Positions 34,340 through 43,508 of a stretch of DNA of 64,000 nucleotides are shown in pieces. Under the pieces are notes generated by a model. The model had not been told where the DNA came from, ran no database searches, and saw only the letters and a list, made by a program, of their open reading frames with translations. Source of the DNA: an uncultured Collinsella sp. (GTDB lineage Bacteria; Actinomycetota; Coriobacteriia; Coriobacteriales; Coriobacteriaceae); contig USLK01000001.1 of the NCBI GenBank assembly GCA_900555555.1, positions 62,001-126,000 of the forward strand, given 5' to 3'. The position numbers were made by a program, and so were the translations under genes. Each line of letters starts with the position of its first letter. Position 1 is the first letter of the stretch.

Positions 34340-35361
34340 TGCGCATCCCCCTCATCTTGCCCATCGCCATCGTCATCGACCACGCCCTCGGTGGTCTCGG
34401 CGATGATGTAGCGCGGGCGGCCCTTGCTCTCCAGGTAGATGCGGCCCACGTACTCGCCCACCACGCCGAGCGACACCATGGTGAGCCCGCCGACGAACCA
34501 GATGGATATCATGAGGCTCGACCAGCCGGCGACCACGGCGCCCTGGGCGGCGCGCACGAGCGTGTAGACCGTCATGACCACGGCGGCGAGCACCGCCAGC
34601 GCGCCCAGGCCCAGCACCCAGCGGATGGGCTTGACCGAGAACGAGGTGATGCCCTCCAGGGCGAACGACACCATCTTGCCCAGCGGGTACTTGGACTCGC
34701 CGGCGAAGCGCTCGCCGCGCACGTAGTAGACCCTGTCGGTCTTGAACCCGAGGGCCGGGACGATGCCGCGCAGGAACAGGTTGACCTCGCGGTAGCGCGA
34801 CAGGGCCCGCAGGGAGCGGCGGCCCATCAGGCGGTAGTCGGCGGAGTCCGAGACCATCTCGACGCCCAGCCGGCGCATGAGGCCGTAGAACGCCTCGGCG
34901 GTGCCGCGCTTGAAGGCGGTGTCGGTGTCGCGGTTGGACCGCACGCCGTAGACGATCTCGGCGCCGCCGGCGAACCTGGCGAGCATCTCGTCCATGGCGT
35001 CGATGTCGTCCTGCAGGTCGGCGTCGAGCGAGACCGCGCAGTCGAACCCGCGGCGCAGGGCCTGCATGAGGCCGGCGTACAGGGCGTTCTGGTGCCCCTC
35101 GTTGTGCGCGAAGCGGACGCCCGAGAAGCGCGGGTCGGCGGCGTGCAGGCCGCAGGCTATCTCCCAGGTGCGGTCGCGGCTGCCATCGTCGACGAGCAGC
35201 ACGGAGCTGCCGGGCGCGACGGAGCCGGAGGCCTCGAGCGCGTCGAGCTTGGCGGCCAGGCGCCGGGCGGTCTCGGGCAGGACCTCCTCCTCGTTGTAGC
35301 ACGGCACCACCACGCACAGGCGCGGCGCGGGCGCGAGGACGCTTGCGTTCTGTTCGGTCAT
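34336..35361 (-). CDS. Membrane-anchored GT2 glycosyltransferase (bactoprenol type)
   Basis: A 341-residue protein. An N-terminal GT-A fold (CVVVPCYNEEEVLPE, VLLVDDGSRDRTW, and the SLDADLQDD metal site) is followed by two C-terminal membrane helices around 245-270 and 275-305. This is the DPM1/GtrB-like architecture that loads a sugar on undecaprenyl phosphate for cell-envelope glycan modification. Sugar unknown. ATG at 35361 has GGAGGGTAT directly upstream. It overlaps ade by ATGA. Confidence 0.92.
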   Translation of the reverse strand: MTEQNASVLAPAPRLCVVVPCYNEEEVLPETARRLAAKLDALEASGSVAPGSSVLLVDDGSRDRTWEIACGLHAADPRFSGVRFAHNEGHQNALYAGLMQALRRGFDCAVSLDADLQDDIDAMDEMLARFAGGAEIVYGVRSNRDTDTAFKRGTAEAFYGLMRRLGVEMVSDSADYRLMGRRSLRALSRYREVNLFLRGIVPALGFKTDRVYYVRGERFAGESKYPLGKMVSFALEGITSFSVKPIRWVLGLGALAVLAAVVMTVYTLVRAAQGAVVAGWSSLMISIWFVGGLTMVSLGVVGEYVGRIYLESKGRPRYIIAETTEGVVDDDGDGQDEGDAQ

Positions 35362-35469
35362 ATACCCTCCCTGCATAGTTAATAGAGAAGTATACCGCGA
35401 CCGGAGGGACGCGGTTCCACCCAGGATAGATCGCAAGGCCGCCGGATACCCGCGCATCAAAATAGCAAC

Positions 35470-35498
35470 AGCCGGCCAGCACGCGCTGGCCGGCTGTT
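35470..35498 (-). terminator. Strong hairpin after tyrS
   Basis: A perfect 12-13 bp stem (CAGCCGGCCAGC / GCTGGCCGGCTG) with an ACGC loop, in the gap between tyrS and the glycosyltransferase gene. The T tract on the minus side is weak (TTGCTATTTTG), so some read-through is possible. Confidence 0.65.
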
Positions 35499-35524
35499 TG
35501 CCGCTATGGGGAACCCGAAGGTGT

Positions 35525-36739
35525 TTATGCCAGACGGGCGAAGTGGCGCTTGCCCACCTGCAGGACCGCGCCGGACTTGAGCAGCGTGGGATCCACGTTG
35601 TAGCACTTGCTCGCCACGGCCTCGCCGTCGATCTTCACGCCGCCGCCGTCGATGTCACGACGGGCTTGGCCGGCGCTGGGCACAAGGCCCGCGGCCTGCA
35701 GCACCGCCGGCAGGTACACGAGCCCCTCATCGTTGACGGAGATCTCGACGGAGACCTCGGCGATGTCGGTGGGCATCTCGCGGTTCTTGTGCACCTGGTC
35801 GAACTCGGCCTCTGCCGCCACGGCTGCGCCCGCGTCGTGGTAGGTGGTGACCAGGTCGCGTGCCAGAGCGCGCTTGAGCGCGTACGGGTCGCCCGTGCCG
35901 TCTGCCAGGGACGCCTCGATGGCGTCAACCTCATCGGGGGTCTTGGAGCTGGCGAGACGGTAGTACTTGGCGATCATTTCGTCGGGGATGGACATGGTCT
36001 TGCCGAACATATCGGCAGGCTCGTCGGTAAGGCCGATGTAGTTGCCGTAGGACTTGGACATCTTGCGGGTGCCGTCGGTGCCCTCCAGCAGGGGCATGGT
36101 GAGGGCGATCTGGGGCTCCATGCCGCTCTTCTCCATGAGCTCGCGGCCGGCGAGCAGGTTGAACAGCTGGTCGGTGCCACCCATCTCCACATCCGCCTTG
36201 ATCATGACGGAATCGTAGGCCTGCATGATGGGGTACAGGAACTCATGCAGGGCGATGGGGGTCTGGGACTGGTAGCGCTTGGTGAAGTCATCGCGCTCGA
36301 GGATGCGGGCGACGGTGAACTTGCTGGCCACGGCCAAGATCTCCTTGAGGCCCATGGAGAACATCCAGTCGCCGTTGTGGACGATGGTGGTCTTCTCGGG
36401 ATCGAGAATCTTCATGGCCTGGGAAACATAGGTCTGGGCGTTGGCCTCGACCTGTTCCTGGGAGAGCTGGGGGCGCGTGGTGTTCTTGCCGGACGGGTCG
36501 CCGATGGTGGCGGTGCCGTTACCGATGATGAGCGTGACATGATGGCCCAGATCCTGGAACTGGCGCATCTTGCGCAGCGGGACCGCATGGCCCAGGTGCA
36601 GGTCGGGACTGGTGGGGTCGACGCCCAGCTTGATGTTGAGCGGCACGCCGCGCTCGAGCTTCTTCTTCAGATCGGCCTCGGGCACGATCTTGGCCGCACC
36701 GGAGGTGATGATGCGCATCTGCTCATCCACAGGCAACAT
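35525..36739 (-). CDS. tyrS: Tyrosyl-tRNA synthetase
   Basis: A 404-residue class Ic synthetase. HIGH is LHLGHAV in VDPTSPDLHLGH and KMSKS is RKMSKSYGNYI. The tyrosine-binding EMGGTDQLFNLLAGR and a C-terminal S4 RNA-binding domain (ARRDIDGGGVKIDGE) are present. The 90 bp upstream is too short for a T-box leader, so aminoacylation feedback by T-box is not evident. It sits between U32 and GT2 genes, all on the minus strand. Confidence 0.97.
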   Translation of the reverse strand: MLPVDEQMRIITSGAAKIVPEADLKKKLERGVPLNIKLGVDPTSPDLHLGHAVPLRKMRQFQDLGHHVTLIIGNGTATIGDPSGKNTTRPQLSQEQVEANAQTYVSQAMKILDPEKTTIVHNGDWMFSMGLKEILAVASKFTVARILERDDFTKRYQSQTPIALHEFLYPIMQAYDSVMIKADVEMGGTDQLFNLLAGRELMEKSGMEPQIALTMPLLEGTDGTRKMSKSYGNYIGLTDEPADMFGKTMSIPDEMIAKYYRLASSKTPDEVDAIEASLADGTGDPYALKRALARDLVTTYHDAGAAVAAEAEFDQVHKNREMPTDIAEVSVEISVNDEGLVYLPAVLQAAGLVPSAGQARRDIDGGGVKIDGEAVASKCYNVDPTLLKSGAVLQVGKRHFARLA

Positions 36740-36829
36740 AGCAACATACCTTTCTTGAGGTCATAGCGCCCTCGCCTGCGCGGACATGCATGGCGCGCCG
36801 CGGGCGGTGCTGTAAAAGACATATGGGCA

Positions 36830-38863
36830 TTAGTTTACCCGAGAATCGGGGTTCATGGGAGCTCGGTTCTCGATGGAGTCCACGGTTTGGAGCAGGCGCG
36901 TCCTTCCCAGGGCATCTACGTAAACGCGGCACGAGGAGGCGGGGTCGTCCGGAGAGCCGGCGCGCTCGACAAGCAGACGCTCGCCGCGCACGCTGGCCAG
37001 GCGACGGGGGCAGGACGCGCATTCACCGCCGCAGGGGCCCTCGGCGGTGAGAACGCAATGCTCCATGATCATGTGCGTGGCCGCAAGGGGCTCGGGCGGG
37101 AACACGGGCAGGATGCCGGCGGCCAAGGCCTCGAGCTCGTTGACCCGCTCGGGTGCGAGCTCCGCGGGAGCCCACACGAACTGCGCACCCAGACGGGCGA
37201 GCCAGCGAACGGTGGCCGCGTTCCACACCGATATGGGAGCGGCCGCGCCCCACGGAACGCCCGCGTCGCGGGCTATGTCGATCTGGCCCGGATTGCGGCA
37301 CACCACGGCGCGCGCGGCGCGGCACAGGCCGCGGACGCGCTCGGCATCCGAGTCCCGGTGTGCCTCATCGAGTACCACCGTGCACTCGCGCAACGCGCGG
37401 GCGCGTTCCTCAGCGGTCATATCGGAAAGCTCCCAGGCCAGCACGAAGGGTCCGAATGGGCAGCGCTGCGCCCCCGCCTGCCCGTCCACCTTGGGCGCGG
37501 GGCGATCGGAGGCGCCGCGACGCTCCGTCGCTCGGGACGACGGCTGGCGAACATGCTCGACCCGGGCGGCTCCCCCGCCCCCGAGCCCGCTTGCCTCCTG
37601 CCGGATGCGCCCGACGGCGCGCTGCGCCTGCTCCAGCACGTCAGCGCTGCGCACCACATGCACGGGGCTGCCCACCTCCACCTTGCGCTTGCAATGGATC
37701 TTCGCGAGGGCTCCGGCCGGAAAATCATCCGGACAGGGCACCATGGGCCAGCGCTTGGGGACATCGGAGGGCGCATCGGGTGCGGGCGTGGAGCGGATCT
37801 CGAGCGTGTCGCCCGCGGCCGCGGCGCGCTCAAACGCCACCGTCACCTCCTCATACCCGCGCTCGGCCACGCGTCCCACATACAGACCCTGATTGATGGC
37901 GCGCTCGGTGCTCATGAGCTCGGAACCCGAGGTCCCCCGCAGGTACGCATCGGTGAATCCGCGATTGAACGAGCGCGCAAGCTGGGCCTCGAAGGCATCC
38001 GCGTCATACGGTTCACCCGCCGCGACCGCATCCAGCGCCGCGCGATACACGCTCACCACGTTGTATACGTAGTCGGGGTTCTTCATGCGGCCCTCGATCT
38101 TGAGCGCATGGACGCCGGCCGCGACGAGCTCGGGGATATGGCGGATGGAGCAGTAATCGCGCGGGCACAGCAAGCGATCGCCCACATCGGCCACGCGTGC
38201 CACATCACCGCCCGCGAGCACCGTGCCCGAACCGTCCGTGAGCGCGTATCCGACGCGGCACGGCTGCGTGCAGTCCCCGCGATTTGCAGAACGCCCGCGA
38301 CGCAGGGCCGAATACGAGCAGGCGCCCGAATAGCAGATGCAGATGGCGCCATGGCAGAACGCCTCGATATGCACGCCGGTCGCAGCCAGCGCGGCCAGCT
38401 CGTCAGCCGAGAGCTCGCGTGCGCACGTGACGCGCTCCACCCCCAGCTCCCGGGCCATCATGCGGACCGCATCGGAACTTTGGACGCCGGCCTGCGTGGA
38501 CAAGTGCACCTCGACCCCGGGAATGCGGGTGCGCAGCGTCTCCACAAGCCCCGCATCCGCAACGATCAGGGCATCCGCGCCCGCATCGAGCGCCGAGCCC
38601 GCCACGCCGACCACCTCATCGAGCTCGGCATCGCAAACGTATACGTTCAGCGTCACATATACCCGAGCGCCGTGTGCATGGGCGATAGCGCAGCCGCACT
38701 CGAGCTCGCCCATGGTGAGACCCGCGTTGCCCGCGCGCGCGTTGAAGGACCCCACGCCCGCATAGACCGCGTCGGCCCCCGCCGCCACGGCGGCGCACAG
38801 CGCGTCGAAGGTGCCGGCCGGCGCCAGCAACTCGGGCAGCCCGCCCTCGATCCTCTCACCCAC
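36830..38863 (-). CDS. U32 family peptidase, paralog 1
   Basis: A 677-residue U32-family protein, the fold shared with TrhP and RlhA, which act in RNA hydroxylation. The N-terminal core has ELLAPAGTFDALCAAVAAGADAVYAGVGSFNAR. HLSTQAGVQSSDAVRMM and the Cys-rich block CHGAICICYSGACSYS...CTQPCR come next. The C-terminal part adds HCVLTAEGPCGGECASC with further Cys, likely Fe-S ligands. Substrate unknown. A similar 870-residue paralog lies at 58441. A low-complexity stretch of about 35 residues lies near residue 440. The start is ATG at 38863. Confidence 0.9.
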   Translation of the reverse strand: MGERIEGGLPELLAPAGTFDALCAAVAAGADAVYAGVGSFNARAGNAGLTMGELECGCAIAHAHGARVYVTLNVYVCDAELDEVVGVAGSALDAGADALIVADAGLVETLRTRIPGVEVHLSTQAGVQSSDAVRMMARELGVERVTCARELSADELAALAATGVHIEAFCHGAICICYSGACSYSALRRGRSANRGDCTQPCRVGYALTDGSGTVLAGGDVARVADVGDRLLCPRDYCSIRHIPELVAAGVHALKIEGRMKNPDYVYNVVSVYRAALDAVAAGEPYDADAFEAQLARSFNRGFTDAYLRGTSGSELMSTERAINQGLYVGRVAERGYEEVTVAFERAAAAGDTLEIRSTPAPDAPSDVPKRWPMVPCPDDFPAGALAKIHCKRKVEVGSPVHVVRSADVLEQAQRAVGRIRQEASGLGGGGAARVEHVRQPSSRATERRGASDRPAPKVDGQAGAQRCPFGPFVLAWELSDMTAEERARALRECTVVLDEAHRDSDAERVRGLCRAARAVVCRNPGQIDIARDAGVPWGAAAPISVWNAATVRWLARLGAQFVWAPAELAPERVNELEALAAGILPVFPPEPLAATHMIMEHCVLTAEGPCGGECASCPRRLASVRGERLLVERAGSPDDPASSCRVYVDALGRTRLLQTVDSIENRAPMNPDSRVN

Positions 38864-39042
38864 GCTTGCTCCTTTCTACTCGTCCCGTTCGAACACCATT
38901 GTACGTAGCTCCATGGCAAAAGCGGCCGCGGCACGGGATTTCCCGTGGGTACGCATATACCGCGTAAACCTCATGCCCCGACTGCGCTATTGTGTTCTCT
39001 AACTATGTGTACTGATTCCGATGTTCCCGTAGGAGGTCATAC

Positions 39043-41250
39043 ATGGGTCCTCGTCAGCGCCATGCGCGCCAACGCTCCCGGACGCACATCGTCCCCATCG
39101 TCGTCGCTTCCGTCCTCGGCTTCTTTCTGATCGCCGGCGTCGCGTTCGGCGTGGGCATGCTGGGCAATATCGACCGGTGGCTTTCCGATCTGCCCGACTA
39201 CACTGATGCAAACGAGTATCTCGTGAGCGAGCCCACGCACATTCTCGATGCCAAAGGCAATGAGATCGCAACGTTCTTCGTTCAGAACAGGCAGAGCGTT
39301 AAAGCGGAGCAGGTTTCGCCTTTCGTGCTCAAGGGCACGGTGGACGTCGAAGACGAGCGCTTCTACGAACATAAGGGCATCGACCCCATCGGCATCGCGC
39401 GTGCCGTCGTGGCGCAGCTGACCGGGCGCTCCGAGGGAGCCTCCACGATCACGCAGCAGCTCGTGCGCAACACGATCCTGTCCGACGAGCAGTTCGACCA
39501 GACCATCGAGCGCAAGGTCCGCGAGGCCTTTATCGCCATCGAGATGGAGAAGATCTACTCCAAAGACGAGATCTTGATGATGTATCTCAACACCATCTAT
39601 TACGGCCACGGCGCCTACGGCATACAGGCCGCGTCCAAAACCTATCTCTCCAAGGATGCCAAGGACCTCACGCTCGCCGAGGCGGCGCTGCTCATCGGCC
39701 TCCCCAACTCCCCCTCCTACTACGACCCCACCATCAATCCCGACGCAGCCATCAAGCGCCGCGACAAGGTCTTGGGCAACATGCTCAAATGCGAGGACAT
39801 CACCCAGGAGGAGCATGACGCCGCCGTGGCCACGCCCCTGGAGCTTCATGTGACCGAGACCTCGGATTCGGGCATCAAGGTCTACTCCCAGCCCTATTTC
39901 GTCGACTACGTCAGGACGTTGCTGCAGGAGGAGTTCTCCACCGACGTGCTGTTCAAAGGCGGCCTCACCGTCAAAACCACCATCGACCCCGACATCCAGC
40001 AGATGGCCGAATCGGCCGCGGTCGACAACATCAATCGATATCGCGCAGCCGACCAGCTCAATATCGGCATGTCCGTCGTCGACCCCAAGACCGGCTACAT
40101 CAAGGCCATGGTCGGCGGGCGCGATTACAACTCCGATCCCGGCCATACCAACCATGCCACCACGCGCCGCCAGCCCGGCTCTTCATTTAAGGTGTTCACC
40201 CTCGCCACGGCCATCAAAATGGGCATGAGCCCTTCCGTCATGGTCAACTGCAACTCGCCCATGACCTGGAACGATCTTCCCGGCACCGAGCCCTACCAGG
40301 CGCAAAACTACGGCGGCTCATCCTACGGCACCATCTCGCTCGCCCGTGCAACCGAGCTTTCCTCCAACACCGGCTACCTGCAGGTCGCCGAGACCATCGG
40401 CAACCAGAATATCCTTGCGACCTGCAAGGACCTGGGGCTCGACACCTCGAAGATGAAGAATGTCTTCGCCATGACCCTGGGCACCGGCGAGGTCTCCACG
40501 CTCGGCATGGCCGACGCTTTCGCCACGTTCGCCAACGGCGGCAAGCACCGCTCGGCCGTCGCCATCACCGAGATCCAGTCCCGGGACGGCAAGGTCGTAT
40601 ACAAGCATAAGGATGATCCCGAAGAGGCATTGACCGCCGGCGAGGCCGCCGCCGTCAACGAAGTCCTCCAGGGCGTCATGACCCGCGGAACGGGTCGCGC
40701 GGGCAATCCCTGGATCAAGCAGAAAGTCGCGGGCAAGACCGGTACGGCCGGTACCGCGACCGACACGACCGACCTGTGGTTCTGCGGCTACAGCCCGCAG
40801 TACTCGGTATCCATCTGGGTGGGACGCTCCGGATCCAACGCCCCCATCCGCGGCCTGCACACCAGCGAGATGGTGCTGCCGGTCTTCCGCACGTTCATGA
40901 AGAACGCCCTGGCAGACGCCCCGGTCGAGGAGTTCCCCAAGGGCGAGGAGCCCAAATACAAGCCCAACAGCGAGTGGGAATTCTCCCACACCAACGCCAA
41001 GTCCGGCCACAACAAGCACGAGAATTCCGAGCAGGAGTACTCGGAAGATGAGACGGCCGAATACCAAGAGCCCACGGAGGAGGGCAACGGCACGCCCGTT
41101 ACCCCCGAAAGCGAGCAGTCCGGCGGCAACGAGCAGGAGCAGGGCGGTGAAACACCATCGCCATCCCCCACTCCCACCCCGCCGGCACCCCAGCCCCAAC
41201 CGCAGCCCGTCCCGCCGAGCCCGACACCGACCCCCGCGCCCAACCAATAG
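39043..41250 (+). CDS. Penicillin-binding protein 1A (bifunctional transglycosylase/transpeptidase)
   Basis: A 735-residue class A PBP. It has a short cytoplasmic basic N-terminus, then a membrane anchor (IVPIVVASVLGFFLIAGVAFGV). The GT51 motifs follow: VEDERFYEHKGIDPIGIARA, GASTITQQLVRN and KIYSKDEILMMYLNTIYYGHGAYG. The transpeptidase has SXXK (GSSFKVF), SxN (SSN in LSSNTGYL) and KTGT (AGKTGTAGT). A C-terminal extracellular tail rich in Pro/Thr/Ser/Glu/Gln ends the protein. It builds peptidoglycan. SD AGGAGGTCATAC. Confidence 0.96.
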   Translation: MGPRQRHARQRSRTHIVPIVVASVLGFFLIAGVAFGVGMLGNIDRWLSDLPDYTDANEYLVSEPTHILDAKGNEIATFFVQNRQSVKAEQVSPFVLKGTVDVEDERFYEHKGIDPIGIARAVVAQLTGRSEGASTITQQLVRNTILSDEQFDQTIERKVREAFIAIEMEKIYSKDEILMMYLNTIYYGHGAYGIQAASKTYLSKDAKDLTLAEAALLIGLPNSPSYYDPTINPDAAIKRRDKVLGNMLKCEDITQEEHDAAVATPLELHVTETSDSGIKVYSQPYFVDYVRTLLQEEFSTDVLFKGGLTVKTTIDPDIQQMAESAAVDNINRYRAADQLNIGMSVVDPKTGYIKAMVGGRDYNSDPGHTNHATTRRQPGSSFKVFTLATAIKMGMSPSVMVNCNSPMTWNDLPGTEPYQAQNYGGSSYGTISLARATELSSNTGYLQVAETIGNQNILATCKDLGLDTSKMKNVFAMTLGTGEVSTLGMADAFATFANGGKHRSAVAITEIQSRDGKVVYKHKDDPEEALTAGEAAAVNEVLQGVMTRGTGRAGNPWIKQKVAGKTGTAGTATDTTDLWFCGYSPQYSVSIWVGRSGSNAPIRGLHTSEMVLPVFRTFMKNALADAPVEEFPKGEEPKYKPNSEWEFSHTNAKSGHNKHENSEQEYSEDETAEYQEPTEEGNGTPVTPESEQSGGNEQEQGGETPSPSPTPTPPAPQPQPQPVPPSPTPTPAPNQ

Positions 41251-41262
41251 CGCGTAAACGCA

Positions 41263-41300
41263 AAACGCCTGCATCCCAATATGGATGCAGGCGTTTTTTC
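41263..41300 (+). terminator. Terminator after PBP1A
   Basis: A perfect 13-bp stem (AACGCCTGCATCC / GGATGCAGGCGTT) is followed by TTTTTTC on the plus strand. It is convergent with argR. Confidence 0.9.
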
Positions 41301-41329
41301 TTCTTAGCCTTATTGATCCGAACGGATAG

Positions 41330-41767
41330 CTACTTACGCACGCTGCGGAGCTTGCTGATCATGCCCTCGAAACGCTCCCCGTCCTCAGCAGTCTGGGCGA
41401 TAACCAGTATCGTGTCGTTGCCGGCAAGCGAACCCAAAACATCGGGAAGCTCGGCCGCATCGATGGCGGCGGCGATACCCGAGGCGGTACCGGGCTGTGC
41501 CTTGACGATGACGAGGTTCTCGGTACGGTTGACGCCGATCACCAGCTCGGACACCATACGCTGCAGATGCAGGTCCTCCGCCAAGACGTACATGCCCTCG
41601 GGAAGCTTGCGAAGGCCCATCTCGGCGATGTCTCGCGATACGGTAGCCTGCGTGCAATCGAAACCGCGCTCCCTCAGTTCATCGACAAGCATGCACTGCG
41701 TCCGAACGTCCTGTTCACGGACGATTTCCCTGATAGCATCCTGCCGTCCGTTGCGTTTCTTAGCCAT
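41330..41767 (-). CDS. argR: Arginine repressor ArgR
   Basis: A 145-residue ArgR/AhrC. The N-terminal winged helix has RQDAIREIV, LVDELRERGFDCTQATVSRDIAEMGL with the SR-core, and the arginine-binding C-terminal domain has GTASGIAAAIDAAELPDVLGSLAGNDTILVIAQ. It controls arginine synthesis and catabolism as a hexamer with L-arginine. No arg genes are in the window. SD CGGAGGTTCGA. It lies just downstream of truA on the same strand. Confidence 0.95.
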   Translation of the reverse strand: MAKKRNGRQDAIREIVREQDVRTQCMLVDELRERGFDCTQATVSRDIAEMGLRKLPEGMYVLAEDLHLQRMVSELVIGVNRTENLVIVKAQPGTASGIAAAIDAAELPDVLGSLAGNDTILVIAQTAEDGERFEGMISKLRSVRK

Positions 41768-41881
41768 TCGAACCTCCGATCGCCGCGCGCCCGCTCAGTA
41801 TAAACAGACGAATAGCGTTAATAGTAACGTAGCCGTGTTCTAGTGCATAGAACGATACAGATTCGTTACAAAGCTGTATAT

Positions 41882-42703
41882 TTAATCGCCGCAAAGGCTC
41901 AAGGCGCCCTCATCGTAGGCAACCGACATGAAGCATAGGCCGCATGCCGGGGCCGTTGGGCCGGCGGCGGTGCGGTCGCACGCATCGATGGCCTCGCGCA
42001 TCCACGAGGGATCCTTGCGGTGGGTTCCCACCTCCACGAGGCTCCCCACGATAGTGCGAACCATCGAATGAAGGAACGCGTTGCCCTGGATGGTGAAGGC
42101 GATGCACCGCTCCCCCAGGTTTTCCTGGACATCGAACGAGACGGACATCACGTTTCTATGCGTCGGCTTCCCCACGGCCGAGGAGACCTTGCAGAAGCTC
42201 TTGAAGTCCTGTTCGCCCAGAAGATATAGAGACGCCTGTTCCATAGCCTCCACATCGAGCTCACCGCGATGCCACCAGGATACATGACGCGTGAGCAGGG
42301 GCGGATTATCCCCCGTTGAGATGCGGTATGTATACGTGCGGGAACGGGCATCGAAGCGCGCAGAGAAGCCGGGGGCGGCATGATAGACCTCTCGCAACGC
42401 TATGTCATGCGGAAGCAGGGCCGCCATCGCCCGGGTCCACCGCCGGTGGGTGACCTCGAGCTCTTTTGCATACGCGGGAATGCTTATATACTGGGCGATC
42501 GCGTGCACGCCGGCGTCCGTTCGGCCCGCGCACGTGAGGTCGATGGGACGGCGCAGGAACGTCTCGAGCGCTCGCCGAAACTCGCTCGCCACGGTACGCT
42601 GGCCCGGCTGCTCCGCAAAGCCCGAGAACGCGACGCCGTCGTAGCCGATTTTGAATACCAGCGTACCCTCAAGCACCTCAGGGTCGAGAATACAATCCTT
42701 CAT
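41882..42703 (-). CDS. truA: tRNA pseudouridine synthase TruA
   Basis: Makes pseudouridine 38-40 in the anticodon stem-loop. It has 273 residues; the catalytic Asp is in TCAGRTDAGVHA, and DIALREVYHAAPGFSARFDA and the C-terminal GNAFLHSMVRTIVG are conserved. It is the last gene of the ribosomal/ecf block, only 7 nt after ecfT, the usual order in Gram-positive bacteria. ATG at 42703 has TAGGAG upstream. Confidence 0.96.
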   Translation of the reverse strand: MKDCILDPEVLEGTLVFKIGYDGVAFSGFAEQPGQRTVASEFRRALETFLRRPIDLTCAGRTDAGVHAIAQYISIPAYAKELEVTHRRWTRAMAALLPHDIALREVYHAAPGFSARFDARSRTYTYRISTGDNPPLLTRHVSWWHRGELDVEAMEQASLYLLGEQDFKSFCKVSSAVGKPTHRNVMSVSFDVQENLGERCIAFTIQGNAFLHSMVRTIVGSLVEVGTHRKDPSWMREAIDACDRTAAGPTAPACGLCFMSVAYDEGALSLCGD

Positions 42704-42710
42704 GCTGCTC

Positions 42711-43508
42711 CTACCATCCAATGAGAATCAATACGGCGGCGGCGATGGATCCGCCAGCGAACACGCCCCAGTCATGCAGCGAAAGAGGGCGCGGCGCGGG
42801 AAGAGGGGCATCCGCACCCTCAGGATAGCATCGCGCGGCCATGGCCGTGCCGATGCAGTCGGCTCGTCTCATCAAGCTGGTCAGCAGCGGAATGAAAATC
42901 GAAACCCACGCCTTTATGCGCGCAAGAAGTCCTCCCCCGTCAAAACTTGCACCGCGGGCACGCTGCGCCATCTGGATGCGAGAGAGCTCCTCTCCCACCA
43001 GCGGAATGAAACGCAGCGCCAACGATAGAACGGCACCGAGCTGCGCGACAGGCAGTCCCCAGCGCGCACAGGGCCTCAAGAGCCTCACGATCGAATCGCT
43101 GACTTGGGTGGGCGTCGTGCTCGCGCTCACCGTCAACGCGAAGCCAACCAGCAAAACGATGCGCAGTACGGCCTTGAGGCCACGTATACCGCCCACGACA
43201 TCAACCCCCACGGGTCCCACGGCAAAAGCCTGGGGATTTCCGTCGCAGGAGATCAAATTGGCCAGCAACGTGAAGGCCAAAATAACGGTCATGGGCTTTA
43301 ACGCCCGCGTGACCGCACGTACGGGAACCCCGGACATCGAGGCGGCCACACCGAGCAGCACGAACCACATGAGGACCGCCCCCAGCGAACGAGCCGTGAA
43401 GACGCCAACGGAAACAAGGCAAAGTAGACAGATCTTGACACGCGCATCGATTTGGGCAGCGCGGGTTGCGTCAGACGTGTAGCTACCGAAAACCTTCACG
43501 CTATTCAT
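42711..43508 (-). CDS. ecfT: ECF transporter transmembrane subunit EcfT
   Basis: A 265-residue membrane coupling protein of a group II ECF (vitamin/cofactor) transporter. There are about five hydrophobic segments and two coupling helices ending in the diagnostic A-R-G / A-R-C motifs (MAQRARGASF and AMAARCYPEG). These bind the two ATPase domains. It shares an ATGA overlap with the ecfA gene. Substrate-binding (S) proteins are usually encoded elsewhere, so the substrates are unknown. Confidence 0.92.
   Translation of the reverse strand: MNSVKVFGSYTSDATRAAQIDARVKICLLCLVSVGVFTARSLGAVLMWFVLLGVAASMSGVPVRAVTRALKPMTVILAFTLLANLISCDGNPQAFAVGPVGVDVVGGIRGLKAVLRIVLLVGFALTVSASTTPTQVSDSIVRLLRPCARWGLPVAQLGAVLSLALRFIPLVGEELSRIQMAQRARGASFDGGGLLARIKAWVSIFIPLLTSLMRRADCIGTAMAARCYPEGADAPLPAPRPLSLHDWGVFAGGSIAAAVLILIGW

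Noticed and set aside
36740..36829. T-box leader in front of tyrS
   Set aside because: Only about 90 bp is available and there is no T-box sequence.
36887..38908. Plus-strand frame of 673 codons opposite the U32 gene
   Set aside because: Antisense shadow of U32, no SD and no protein-like motif.
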